NCBI GenBank assembly: GCA_018296165.2
Contig: JACKQL020000001.1
Coordinates: 496,001-560,000, forward strand
Direction: 5' to 3'
Source: Termitomyces sp. T153
Taxonomy: Eukaryota; Basidiomycota; Agaricomycetes; Agaricales; Lyophyllaceae
Length of the DNA: 64,000 bases
The first letter of the stretch is position 1, and every line of letters begins with the position of its first letter. The notes beneath the pieces were generated by a model. It was not told the DNA's origin. It was given only the letters and a program-made list of their open reading frames with translations, and searched no databases. The position numbers were made by a program, and so were the translations under genes. Below, in pieces: positions 1 through 9,673 of this stretch.

Positions 1-121
1 GCACAAGCCATCAGTGCCCAGAACGTTTTCGAGTGTCTGGTTGCCAGTGCAAGGGGATCACGCCCGCCTAGTAAGGACTCGCCCAGTGCAGCTGAGCCCC
101 CGGGGTCAGCATAACCTGACA
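1..121 (+). repeat. 3' end of an LTR (TGTCA...TGACA family), truncated by the window edge
   Basis: The segment ends in CCTGACA at 121 and aligns with the last ~70 bp of the LTRs at 12975-14065 and 19558-20709 (shared core: GTAAGGA..GCCCAGTG.AGCTGAGCCCCC). Unlike those copies it keeps several CpGs, so it looks like a younger insertion of the same family. Gypsy-like coding remains of another element begin right after it. Confidence 0.7.
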
Positions 122-1653
122 ATAATGATGAGGAAGGTGGCATTCCCATGCAGGGATCCAAAGGTGTGGGCTGGGGAGTGTGTTTCTGGCTAAGACTTTA
201 GCCAGAGGGGGAGTTTGTACATCTGAGGAGGGACTTATTGTTTCAGGCATAGTATCAACAATAGCAACAGATATATTGGATTCTATGGACAGGGGAGCAA
301 AACAATTAGTACTGGGCAATGGGGGTGTACTGGTCATCCACTGCCCTTTTAAAAATCCTCAGACTCTGTAGGAACCTCCTCCAATCCATTGGCCACTTCC
401 TCAGAATGGACAGCTATAGGTGTGTCCAGAAAGGGAGTTCCTGTGGCATCCTGGGCTGCAAGGAGTTGGATGAGCAGCTCTTCTTGCTCTGATGCTGACA
501 AGTAGTGAACTTCTAGCCCTTGAGGACAGTAACGGGCAAAATGACCTGTCTTCCTATAGCATCAATACAGCAAGGGGGTGGTGGACTGCTATCAGGAAGC
601 ATCAACATCCATTGGAACTCCTTGGGGTAGGGAGCACAGGGGAGCAACACAAGGCATGAAGGAAGGAGCTGCACCTGGTTGTGAGGATGCTGGTGCAGGT
701 GCAGAAGAGGGAGCTCAGGAGGTGAACCCTCAACAAGAAAAGGGGAAGGTTGAGAGTTGCATCCACAGCTCATGTTGCAGTTCCATGAGCTGCCACTGCT
801 TACGTGCCACCTTGTACCAGGTATTGACATGCTCATCATCTAGGTGCCCCTCTGCCATGCTGTCTATACAATCCCTGAGAGAGGGGTGGAGTCCATCATG
901 GAAGGTTAGGCAGAGTTGTAGACCATCTGAATATCCAGCTCGTTCAACTAAGGCACAAAAGGAGTCAATGTACTCATCAAGTGACTGCTTTTCTTGACCA
1001 TACTGAATTTGGTCTCAAAGGGAAAGCACTGCAGTTTTGGCAGGAGCAAGGGGGAAGAACTCTGCTTGGAACTCCTTCTCAAACTCTGTCCAGCTAGAGA
1101 AACTCTCCACTCCTCCTGAGCATTGGAAGATATGCAGTGCATAAGTTGAGGCTTGACCAGCCTTCATGTAGGAGAGGACCCAGGCAATTTTTAAGGCATC
1201 TGAGGTAAAGGCTTCACCACTCAGCTGGATATAGGTAATGCAGGACTGGAGGAAATGTTCTCTAGCCTTACGATCTCCATCATATACATCAGGGAGTGCA
1301 GGACAAGGGAGTTTGAAATGAGGAGCTGAAAGGCCTAAGCCAGATGCAGACGCAAACTGTTCTGCAGCAGCTGGAGCCAACAAGCCTGAGCTAGGTGCAG
1401 ACACAAACTGTTCTGCATCTGCTGGGGGCATCAAAGGAGTGGTAGGAGCAAGGGGGAGATGTTTCAGAAGGGCTTGTAGAGAAAGGGACACTGCTTCAGT
1501 AGTTTGATGGAGTCTAGTGAGTTCAGCTGTGTGGGAAGTAAAGGAGGCTTGGGTAAGTTGAACCTGTGTCTCCATGGACAGCAAACAACTCCAGGCATCA
1601 TCCTGAGGGCTTGAAGCATCAGGAGGAGGTGCTGGAGGGGTTGGCTGGGTCAT
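122..1653 (-). pseudogene. Chromovirus gag relic (start of a gypsy polyprotein)
   Basis: Read on the minus strand from about 1653, the frame encodes a retrotransposon Gag: a conserved METQVQLTQAS stretch, a P/A-rich spacer, then a capsid-like segment (PCPALPDVYDGDR, then FSSWTEFEKEFQAEF). A CCHC zinc-knuckle remnant lies at about 515-565 (GHFARYCPQG). Its second cysteine is lost and the frame shifts there. The same Gag occurs in plus orientation from 23826. Stops and frameshifts make it non-functional, and its downstream pol is cut off by the LTR ending at 121. The order LTR (1770-2210) then Gag matches the 5' part of a chromodomain-class gypsy element lying on the minus strand. Confidence 0.75.
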
Positions 1654-1769
1654 AGGAAGAGCATAGGGGCACTAAGACACTGGTGGGGGAGAGACCTTTT
1701 GAGGAGCCAAGTAGAAGCTCAAGTAACCAAAAAGGGGGCTCCCAGATGGAATCTAGAGACTTGTTCTGC

Positions 1770-2210
1770 TGTAAGGGTGACCTCTGGAGGCTGTGGCTCA
1801 ATCACACAGCTGGCAAAGGGAAATCCAAAGTCTATTCAGTACTGTACAGTATCTACTGAGATAACTACTCACCTGGCAAAGGGAAATCCAAAGAGAACAA
1901 GTCTGGGGATTCCCTAGGCCAGGTGTGATGCTTCAGAGGCTTCAGAAGCATGAGAAACAACTGTACAGTATGACAGAGAAAAAAGACACAAGTGATGTGT
2001 CAGCAATTGGTCAGCAGTTATATAAGCCAGTGGCAGTGTCAAAGGAGCCACACTTGTCTGAATTATTGACAGAGAACCGGTGCAGCCTGAGGGCTGAAAC
2101 TAGGACCAATAGATAGGGAAAAGGAAGGAGAATAAAGGAAAACTATAATGGAGCAAATCTGACAAGAACTGGAGAAGGAGAAGGGGACACAAATAAGATG
2201 TCCCCTGACA
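1770..2210 (-). repeat. 5' LTR of the minus-strand chromovirus (441 bp)
   Basis: On the minus strand it runs from TGTCAGGGGACATC (at 2210) to CCCTTACA (at 1770). It is a near match to the LTR at 23301-23733 and more weakly to 2311-2745. The leader that follows on the minus strand (GCAGAACAAGTCTC..) is shared with the second copy at 2310. Confidence 0.75.
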
Positions 2211-2745
2211 GTAGTAAGACACCAGTGGAAGAAAAACCTGTCAGTTGCCTCAACTTATTAAAGCAAATAGAGAAGAGGGCTCCCAGACTGAAGCTAGAGA
2301 CTTGTTCTGCTGTAAGGGTAATATTAGCTGGCTATGGCTCAATCACATGGCTGGAAGAGGGAGAATCCAAAGTCTATTCGGTACTGCACAGCATTTATAG
2401 GCCATAACTACTCACCCAGCAAAGGGAGATCCAAAGAGAACAAGTCTGAGGAACTCCCTAGGCCAGGTGTGATGCTTCAGAGGTCTCAAAAGCATGGAAA
2501 ACAGCTGTACAGCACAACAGAAAAACTTGACTCCAAAAATGGTAATTAAACCCAGAGTCCAATCCAAAATTCATCATAAACAGCCTTGATCTCCAGCCTC
2601 AGGGCACATGACCATGTGAAAATATAGCCATTAGATAGCCCTTAGTCTAAGGTACTTGTCTCCAGAAAATGGGAGGGAAGGAATCAGAGGCCAGCTCAGA
2701 ATAAAGGAAATTAGAATGGAGTCCAGTATAGGCAGTCCCCTGACA
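2211..2745 (-). repeat. Second chromovirus LTR (2311-2745) with its leader (2211-2310), interrupted by the first
   Basis: 2311-2745 is a diverged LTR of the same family (ends CCTGACA at 2745 and TGTAAGGG at 2311). 2211-2310 is its internal leader, sharing GCAGAACAAGTCTC and ..CTGGTGTCTTA.. with the leader of the neighbouring element. The neighbouring element's LTR starts exactly where this leader breaks off (2210/2211). This implies insertion of one family member into the leader of another. Confidence 0.6.
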
Positions 2746-3019
2746 ACACGTCTGCTTTGTGGCCTAATCCTCCCCTGTCTATGATCTCCTTTGAAGTTTC
2801 ATCTTCTCTCATTGATCCATTGGAGTATATAACAATCCATTCTCCATCAACTGATAGGTCTGCCATCCTTTTATTGTGCTGTTTTTCAGCTTCAGTCTTC
2901 TTAACTGTGTGTGGGGCTCCAGTTACTCTGAGGCATCCCTTAGAATTGTTCACCATTTTGTGCCATAGTTGCATGATTGTTGGGTCAATGTATTCACCCT
3001 GTAATGGGTCACATGTCAT
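2746..3019 (-). pseudogene. RNase H fragment of a non-LTR retroelement
   Basis: A minus-strand frame of about 90 codons includes EWIVIYSNGSM, the first strand of an RNase H fold (usual form VYTDGS), followed by RGGLGHKADV. The catalytic Asp is replaced by Asn. The rest of the domain is lost where the LTR at 2311-2745 begins. It is probably a LINE remnant like the one at 28877-34950, but too short to classify. Confidence 0.45.
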
Positions 3020-3930
3020 TTGAGTGATTCATTCTAGCTGTATGAATTTCAGCAGTTTCTTGCTGCATATTTTCTCCCTTGATGGAAGTGGAGGCAGATT
3101 CTTTGCTGGGTTTTCCTTGATTGAAGGTTAGTCTCTGGCTAATGCATACTTCCAGTACTCCAATTGTCTCTCCTGCATCTATAGTTAGTTACCCTTGTGT
3201 TGTCTGGCATTGGCAGTGTGATCAGTAGTGAATAACTACAGTCTTGTTGCCAGGAGTGGTGCATGAGTTCTATTTTTTTGAGTGCTGTTGTCAGTCTGAC
3301 CTGTATCAACCTATCAGAATGTTCACACTACTGTCAGTGACCCAGATATGAAATGTGACCTAGATATGAAATGGTGCAGGTAAAGGCCATATGATTGTTG
3401 CAATTCTCCTCCAATTCTTTTGTAGATTATCTTCAGCAATGCCAAACATATCATATATAGATCCCTTAACTCAGATCCTATGTATGTGAAGCCAATAAAA
3501 GTAGTGAAATTCAAACTTGTAACGATGGTTGAATTTTGTTATTTCATCTACTTTCATCTGTGTATTGTCAGTGTGTTAAAGGTTAATTTTTCTCAAAGTT
3601 GTCATGTAAGTCAGTACATGATCTCTACTGATTTGACTCAATTTGAACATCTATAATGTGTATAAGAGGGAGAAGCAAGCTTTGAATGACAGAGGGATGA
3701 CAAATATTCAAACTCAGCTTAGCATCCTATCCTGGACTCTTCACAGATGTGACATGGAGTCCAAGCCCTGGCAGGATCACATACCCATCATCTATCATTT
3801 TTCATGTTCAAAATCACCCTTACATTGGGATGTTTCTGACATCCTCCCATGAATAAGAAAAGATACAAAACTTGACATACTCATAACTCATACTTTGTAT
3901 ACTAGCAATGTAAGTTTCTTATTTTCTGAG
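3020..3930. other. AT-rich, CpG-poor DNA without recognisable gene
   Basis: Both strands are broken by stops and I recognise no protein motif or terminal repeat. It is the left flank of the copia insertion, ending in the target-site copy GAATC at 3931-3935. Likely old repeat DNA. Confidence 0.5.
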
Positions 3931-3935
3931 GAATC

Positions 3936-4139
3936 TATTACAGACAGATAAATACTCAGTCTGTGTATGATAGTATTGATATGTACCTATTGTATAACAG
4001 AAATAGCTCACCTCAGTCTGTGTATAATAGACTGAGGTGTGCCTGAGTCCCAATCTGTATTCATATGCACTGCTGCATTTCCTAATCCATCACTTCATAG
4101 CATGTGTCCCAACACACCTCACATGACTTGCCTCCAACA
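3936..4139 (-). repeat. 3' LTR of the copia element (204 bp)
   Basis: It aligns with 7756-8006 from TATTACAGACAGATAA to CTCCAACA. It lacks about 47 bp found in the other LTR, where CTATTGCAGACAGATAAA occurs twice. All CpG positions of the partner are CA, TG or TA here. Confidence 0.85.
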
Positions 4140-4214
4140 CTCCTCTGAATCACATAACATGTCAAACTTCACAGAGTCTGAGCTCCCAGTAGAAATTCTT
4201 GTGGAGGGGGTGTG

Positions 4215-7200
4215 CTAGGTGAACAGGTTAGCCAAGTTGTTGTTGCTTGGTACATAGTCAATGGCAATCTTTCCCTGCTCAACTAGCTGCTGCATATAGT
4301 AGTGGCATACATCAATGTGTTTTACATGGTTGTGGTTTCTCTTATTTTCCACAATAGCAATTGATCCATTGTTATCTCCTTGTAATCCCATTGGAAATGG
4401 TACCTTGATTTCCTGGATGTGCTTGCTTGCCTTTCTCAGCATAATATACTCCACCTCCATGATAGACATCAACACCATCACCTAATACTTTGACCTCCAA
4501 CACATTGGTCCACCTACCTGCAAGAAGACTCTCTGACACAGAGTGCTGTGTATCTATGTCCAATGCAAAATCTGAATCATAATATTTGTGTGGAGTATAA
4601 TCCAGGAGTCCTTTTTTGCTGTAACATGACTTGTAGTGAATGGTGGCCTTGAGGTATTGTAAGACATGCTTGAGTGCCTAATAGTCAACTTTTCCTAGAT
4701 TGTGCATGAACTGGCTGAGAGATGCAACTGCAAAAGTGATATCTGGGTGAGTCCCAATCTGCACATACATAATCAGCCCCAGTACCTCATTGAATGGTTT
4801 GTTGGCCATAAATTTGCACTCCTCCAGAGTTGTGGTGCCCTGTGCTTTGCTGAGGATGATACCCAGTAGCAAAGGGGTGTATTTTGCAATCTACCATTCC
4901 ATAGTGCCTAAGAATATGTTGGATGTACTCATCCTAGTTGAGCATGAGAGTTTTTGTGTCTTGGTTTCTGGTGACCTGTATCCCTAATACAAAGTGGATG
5001 TCTCCCATGTCCTTGATTTTGAACCTTTCTCCCAGTTCCTTGCATGCTAGCTCTGATTCCACCTTCAAAGAGGACATTTCAGTCATATTGTCCATATATG
5101 ACCAGTTGTTTCTGGCATCCATTGTCCCATACAATGCTTTATCCAATGCCACCACCAAGTTTTTCTCATCATCTTCTATGTTCCCCAGGTCTTCTGCTAC
5201 CACACTTTCATCCACATCTGTGCTCTCCCTAACCCACTGTTCATTGGTGATGTCTAGTTCAAAAACTTTGCTGGGCTTCTTTGCATCCCCTCGGGCTGTT
5301 CCATGAGAATAGGTACCTGTGTCAGTGCATTCAGATACACACTTGCATAGTCAATCTGCCAGATTTCATAATCAAGTACTGTGCTGATTGCCAGATTCAT
5401 ATGCAGTGATTCATGGTGTACCACTGATGCATAGGTAATGAAGAAGTCCACACCTGGTATCTGCATGTATCCCTTTGCCACAAGTCTCACTTTTCAGCTG
5501 ATGACATTGCCATTTCTGTTGTACTTTAAGGCAAATGTTCAGCAGTTCTTCATTGTTCTAGTGCTTATAGGTCTAGGTACCAGCCTCCACACCTTCTGCT
5601 CATATATCTGTTCCATCTCTTTGTTCATAGCCTCCTTCCACAGGTCTGGCCTGGTCATGGCCTCACTATACATCTTGGAAATCCATGAGTTTTTATCAAA
5701 ACTGCTGCATGCAACAGTCATAATCAATGCATCCTCCTTGTCATTGAAAATGCCTGGTATATGAGCAGACTGCAGGTTCTCTGGTGTGGGTTGTGGGAAC
5801 AGTGGGGGAATGAAGCACTAGGGGGGCAGGAGAGTCATTTCTAGCTTCCTAGATGGTGTTCTCCCACTCACTTTCTACTGTGCCCAATTTCTCAGAATTG
5901 GCCTTGCCTAGGATTGCCTGCAGCATTTGATCAGGCACTGTGTTAGGGTTTTCACTGTGGTTTCACTGGTGGGGCTGGCCATCCTTAACTTGTTTGTAAA
6001 CCCTGTGCCCTCATTGGTTCTGACATGCTTAATATGATAGCTGGTCTGATTTTTGACCCTGGTGTCAAATGATCATAGGTACACAGAGATTGACTCTTTG
6101 TTTTATAGGTCAGGTACCACATGTTGGTCTCTGCCCCTGCATGGTTGGATGTGATCATCATCTACAACTTGCTGCCAGTCATTTGAACCCTTGCTATCCC
6201 CCACAAGTCAAACACTACATGTTCATATGTTTGACCTCAATCTCCATGTCAAATGAGCAATGCAAGTTTTTCCCCATGATGCAATCTTCACATTTCTCAG
6301 CAGCTATCATCTTTGTGATTATGAGACCTTTGACCATCCACTCTTGACCATGTCATGGAGCATAGCTTTGCTAATGTGTCTAAGCCAACAGTGCCAGGTC
6401 TCAAAGTCCATTGGTCAGTGCAAGGATCATGTTGCCATCACTGCTGGGGCTGTATTGGTGGCATTGTTTTTGTCCAGGAAAGTGATCTTGCCCATGGTTT
6501 CTGATGCTAGGGTAGCATGCATGAAGGGGACACCAAATCTATTGTAGAAGGTGGCACCTGAACCCTTGAAGTGCATCTCACACCCCTTCTTCCCCAGTGA
6601 CCCAATGGAGATGAGGTTGTGGCTGAGGTTTGGTACATGTACAGCATCTTCAAAAGTGAGTTTGATTCCCTTCCCATTGTATACAACATGTTTTCTAACT
6701 CTGCCCACTCCCACAATGTAGAACAAGCCACCCTTATTTGCTGTGCATCCCAATGCTTCTGCAGGGCTTGGTTTGCAGTATGTCTTGAAGTCTCCCCTGT
6801 TAGCAAAGAAATGATGGCTGGTGGCTGAGTTGGCATAGGTGGTGACTCCACTTCCAGGGTTGATGTTGCTTATCACTGTGAATGCCAGGCATCAGGAGTT
6901 GATGTTGTTATTTGCTGACATGATCACGGAGTTTGTGGTGGGTGGTGTCAGAGCATGACTGCAATTTCCACACTTGTTGCATTGGTTAGTGCATGGAGAT
7001 GGCTTGTATGGACTTTGCTGTGGCAATGATGGATGGTCTGTGAGTGAGGATCACATATGTGGTGAGGCATATGATGACATCTGTAGAGGTCCTGGCTTCC
7101 ATGAGTGTGGTGGTGATAGGTGCCCAGGTTGTTGGCATGGATTTTATCAGTAGCATCCTGAACTTTGTGTTGTTGATACCCATACCTTGGTTGTTTGCTT

Positions 7201-7707
7201 TCAACCATGCAGTGCACATCAGAGTAAAGTGGGCTTCAATGTTCCCCCCATCCATGTATTTTATAGTGGCCAACTCTTCCTCAGTGTTGATCAGCCAAAG
7301 GTCTGACTTGGCATTGTGGATCATGGTTAAGGACATCCAGGCATCTGCTGCCAAACCATCAAGTTTCACACCTGGGCCAATAGGGTTTACAACATTCAAG
7401 GTTGCCATACTATGGGCATAGGCATCACACTGCATCCACTCAGTTCTGGATAGGTTTGGGTCTCCCCAACAAGTTGTGGTTGTCTCAGTGGGTTCCAATT
7501 TTATGCCTTTAGTTGGAGGGCATTTTATTCACTGGTTAGGTATCTGTATACCCTGTGTCCACATGCGGGCTTGACAATGGTCATTTTGAATGGCAGCCAG
7601 TTTGAGCCATCAAATTTTTCATCTGCTTGTAGCAGGAACAGGTTCAGGTTGCTGGACATGTCTTTTGTTTCAGTTCTGAAGGGTTGGTGATTTGTTTTGG
7701 TGGCCAA
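4215..7707 (-). pseudogene. Copia Gag-Pol relic
   Basis: Segments read on the minus strand, in order: Gag N-terminus (7707-7525, KFDGSNWLPFKMTI) and UBN2-type Gag (7498-6986); a cysteine/histidine knuckle near 6950-6990 (CNKCGNCSHA); protease region (6876-6427) where the usual DSGA(T/S) site reads NSATSHH; a short integrase piece (VRTNEGTGFTNK near 6020); RT (5727-4934, including YASVYLNA and LYGTMDA); RNase H (4481-4215, with VEYIMLRKASK and HIDVCHYYM). The protease Asp to Asn change, stops between segments and the deleted integrase make it inactive. Its CpG-poor composition contrasts with the genes from 8.5 kb. Confidence 0.8.
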
Positions 7708-7755
7708 GTAAATTTTCAGTGAGTCTTATACACTGAACAGCCAGGGCCCCTAACC

Positions 7756-8006
7756 TATTGCAGACAGATAAAAACTCAGTCTGTGTATGATAGACTATAT
7801 TGATATGTACCTATTGCAGACAGATAAATACTGGTGTGTGTCAGTAAGTATTTTCTAGTATAATGGAAACGGCTCACCTCAGTCTGTGTATGATAGACTG
7901 AGGTGTGCCCAAGTCCCAATCCATATCCATATGCGCTGCTGCATTTCCTAATCCGTCACCTTATAGCACGTGTCCCAACGCGCCTCACGTGACTCACCCT
8001 CCAACA
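7756..8006 (-). repeat. 5' LTR of the copia element (251 bp)
   Basis: It ends in CTCCAACA at 8006 (TGTTGGAG on the sense strand), followed by GAATC. It retains at least six CpGs (for example AACGGCTC, ATGCGCTG, CCAACGCGCC, TCACGTGAC) at places where the partner LTR at 3936-4139 has CA/TG/TA. Confidence 0.85.
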
Positions 8007-8011
8007 GAATC

Positions 8012-8530
8012 CGTAGGATATTGATGGAAGCCGAAGTCATCCGAAATCTCGTTTCATATCTGGGGTCACCGACAATATCCCCTGGAGCTCAGTCAGACAT
8101 CACAAATTTGTCAGACTCACTTCAAGGACGATCAGTTTCGGGAGTCGGGACGTGATCTTCTTTCTCCAGAAATTAAAACCCCGCTTTGCCGTGGAATTGG
8201 CAAGCGTGACAACGCCTTGAACATCGGACTCGACAACGAGAACACATTTTGACTCACGGTAAGCTCGAAGCACTTCAAGTAGTGTATATCAACTCTATCG
8301 AAACAATGCTAGCACTATAAATGGGCTGTACTTGAGGAAACCTTTTTTGTCGCGATAGTATGCTTGGGATTGGATATTACTTACGTATACGAAGGTACAT
8401 AAATGAGTTTTCTAAGTACTTAGCGTAAAGGATATAGAAAACTTGGAACATGTAATATAATATGTATGGGGAATCGTTAATGCTCGGCGGAAGTCCTGTT
8501 GAAGTTCAAAAATGGAAGAATTGTTCAAGG
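8012..8530 (+). other. Gene-proximal flank with a stopped open frame, possible broken exon
   Basis: This is the first CpG-normal DNA after the repeat block. A plus-strand frame without ATG is open from 8028 to a TGA at about 8247-8249 (about 73 codons; contains DLLSPEIKTPLCRGIG) and looks protein-like, but I recognise no family. It could be the 3' exon of a gene truncated at the repeat boundary, or chance. From 8250 to 8530 I see nothing beyond the 3' flank of the gene at 8559. Confidence 0.25.
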
Positions 8531-8558
8531 AAGACAACACTTAAGCAAATAGACGAAG

Positions 8559-9513
8559 CTACTCAAATGGATTTGTGCGACCTGACTAAATACATACCCT
8601 AATTTGAGTAATGGCCTGCGGACAAAAAAATAATGCATACCTGATAATCACCTCCTCTTTCCGGACCTTCACTACATCCACATAGCCATTCATGCCACCA
8701 CACCGTTTCTCGTGGATCTTCTCGGGCTGGGTCCATGGGCTTTGATATAGAAAGAGGAGATGTTGGGTTCGGGGCTACATGTATTGGAGGGGGTGTGCGG
8801 GGAGGAGGAAGGTCTAACGGCATTGGGGGCCCGGGGGGTACTCGTCTTGCAGGTGAGCGATTTCCCTGAAGTCCCGACGAGGAGGAAGTACAGTTCATCT
8901 CCGTAATTGACAAGTTGGGAAACGGGTCGGTGAAAGGGGACAATGGCTCTGAAGTATTTGTAAAAGGATTCTGAGGGTCAGAGTCTTGAGAAGGGGTTGG
9001 ACTGGGACTGGGACTTGGTGTAGGGGTAGCATTCAAGTCGTCTATAGAAACAGAATTGATGTTTTCTTGGGATTGGAGGGCGACATGGTTTCCAAGGTTA
9101 ATGTCATGTTTGTATCTCGGACGTTTTTCAGACCAGAGGAGACTCGCTGTTCTCGAGAGGTTGTTGACAAGTGAGGACGTAGGCTGGACTGATTCGCGTG
9201 CGGATTTACGTCGCTGCCGTTCTGCAACGTCCCATCGCCGAAGATTCTGTGGGCCTCGTGAGTAGCATGCCTGGTACATCGTCTAAACGTGGCCCACCTC
9301 CTCTATACGACGTGTTTCTGCGACATCGTCGTTAGTGGGCGGGTAGGTTGGCGTTACTGTGGACATGATAGGCTCAGGATCCCGGAAACCATCATGGCCA
9401 AGGTCGATCTCCTTGTGCTTGCCCTTGGAAAGAAAGCTATACTCACCAGGGGCTATTGGAGGAGTAGGAGGGGGAGTAGGAGGCGACGGCGAGCTGGGGG
9501 GTTTGGGAGACAT
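8559..9513 (-). CDS. Conserved fungal protein of unknown function with WWHEWLCGC...GRTNPFE tail (282 aa)
   Basis: Three exons on the minus strand (9513-9298, 9246-8641, 8585-8559) join in frame to 282 residues. Introns are 51 and 55 nt. The N-terminus (residues 1-25) is Pro/Ser-rich. A basic stretch follows at about 73-90 (WDVAERQRRKSAR). The middle is low-complexity Pro/Ser/Thr (repeated PSPS). The C-terminus carries the compact motif WWHEWLCGCSEGPERGG and ends GRTNPFE. I recall this tail as conserved in mushroom-fungus hypothetical proteins, but no function is known to me. The last 9-codon exon is chosen because it restores that tail; reading through instead gives an unrelated end. There is no signal peptide or membrane segment. 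The first intron begins GTGGGC, an unusual donor. It lies 160 bp downstream of the membrane-protein gene on the same strand. Confidence 0.7.
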
Positions 9514-9673
9514 GAGTGCTGTGGAAGGGGACAGTCACCCAAACTACCCTATTTTGGGTAACTGACGCGATTTTTGGTACCAAGGTACATAAACGTTGTA
9601 CTCTATATAAAGAGTCCGTATAATCTATCTGATCGGCATATACTATAGCGAACGGTATACACAGCGAAGCTCG

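Larger units (their letters stand above)
3931..8011 (-). mobile_element. Copia (Ty1) LTR retrotransposon with 5-bp target duplication, defective
   Basis: The element spans 3936-8006, flanked by direct GAATC copies at 3931-3935 and 8007-8011. The minus strand is the sense strand: 5' LTR at 7756-8006, gag from 7707, protease, remains of integrase, RT, RNase H to about 4215, a short purine tract CAGAGGAG, then the 3' LTR at 3936-4139. The interior is about 3.6 kb, shorter than a full copia, because most of the integrase is missing. Coding frames are broken by stops. The precise target duplication shows the outer ends are original. The gene-side LTR keeps CpGs that the other LTR has lost. Confidence 0.85.
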
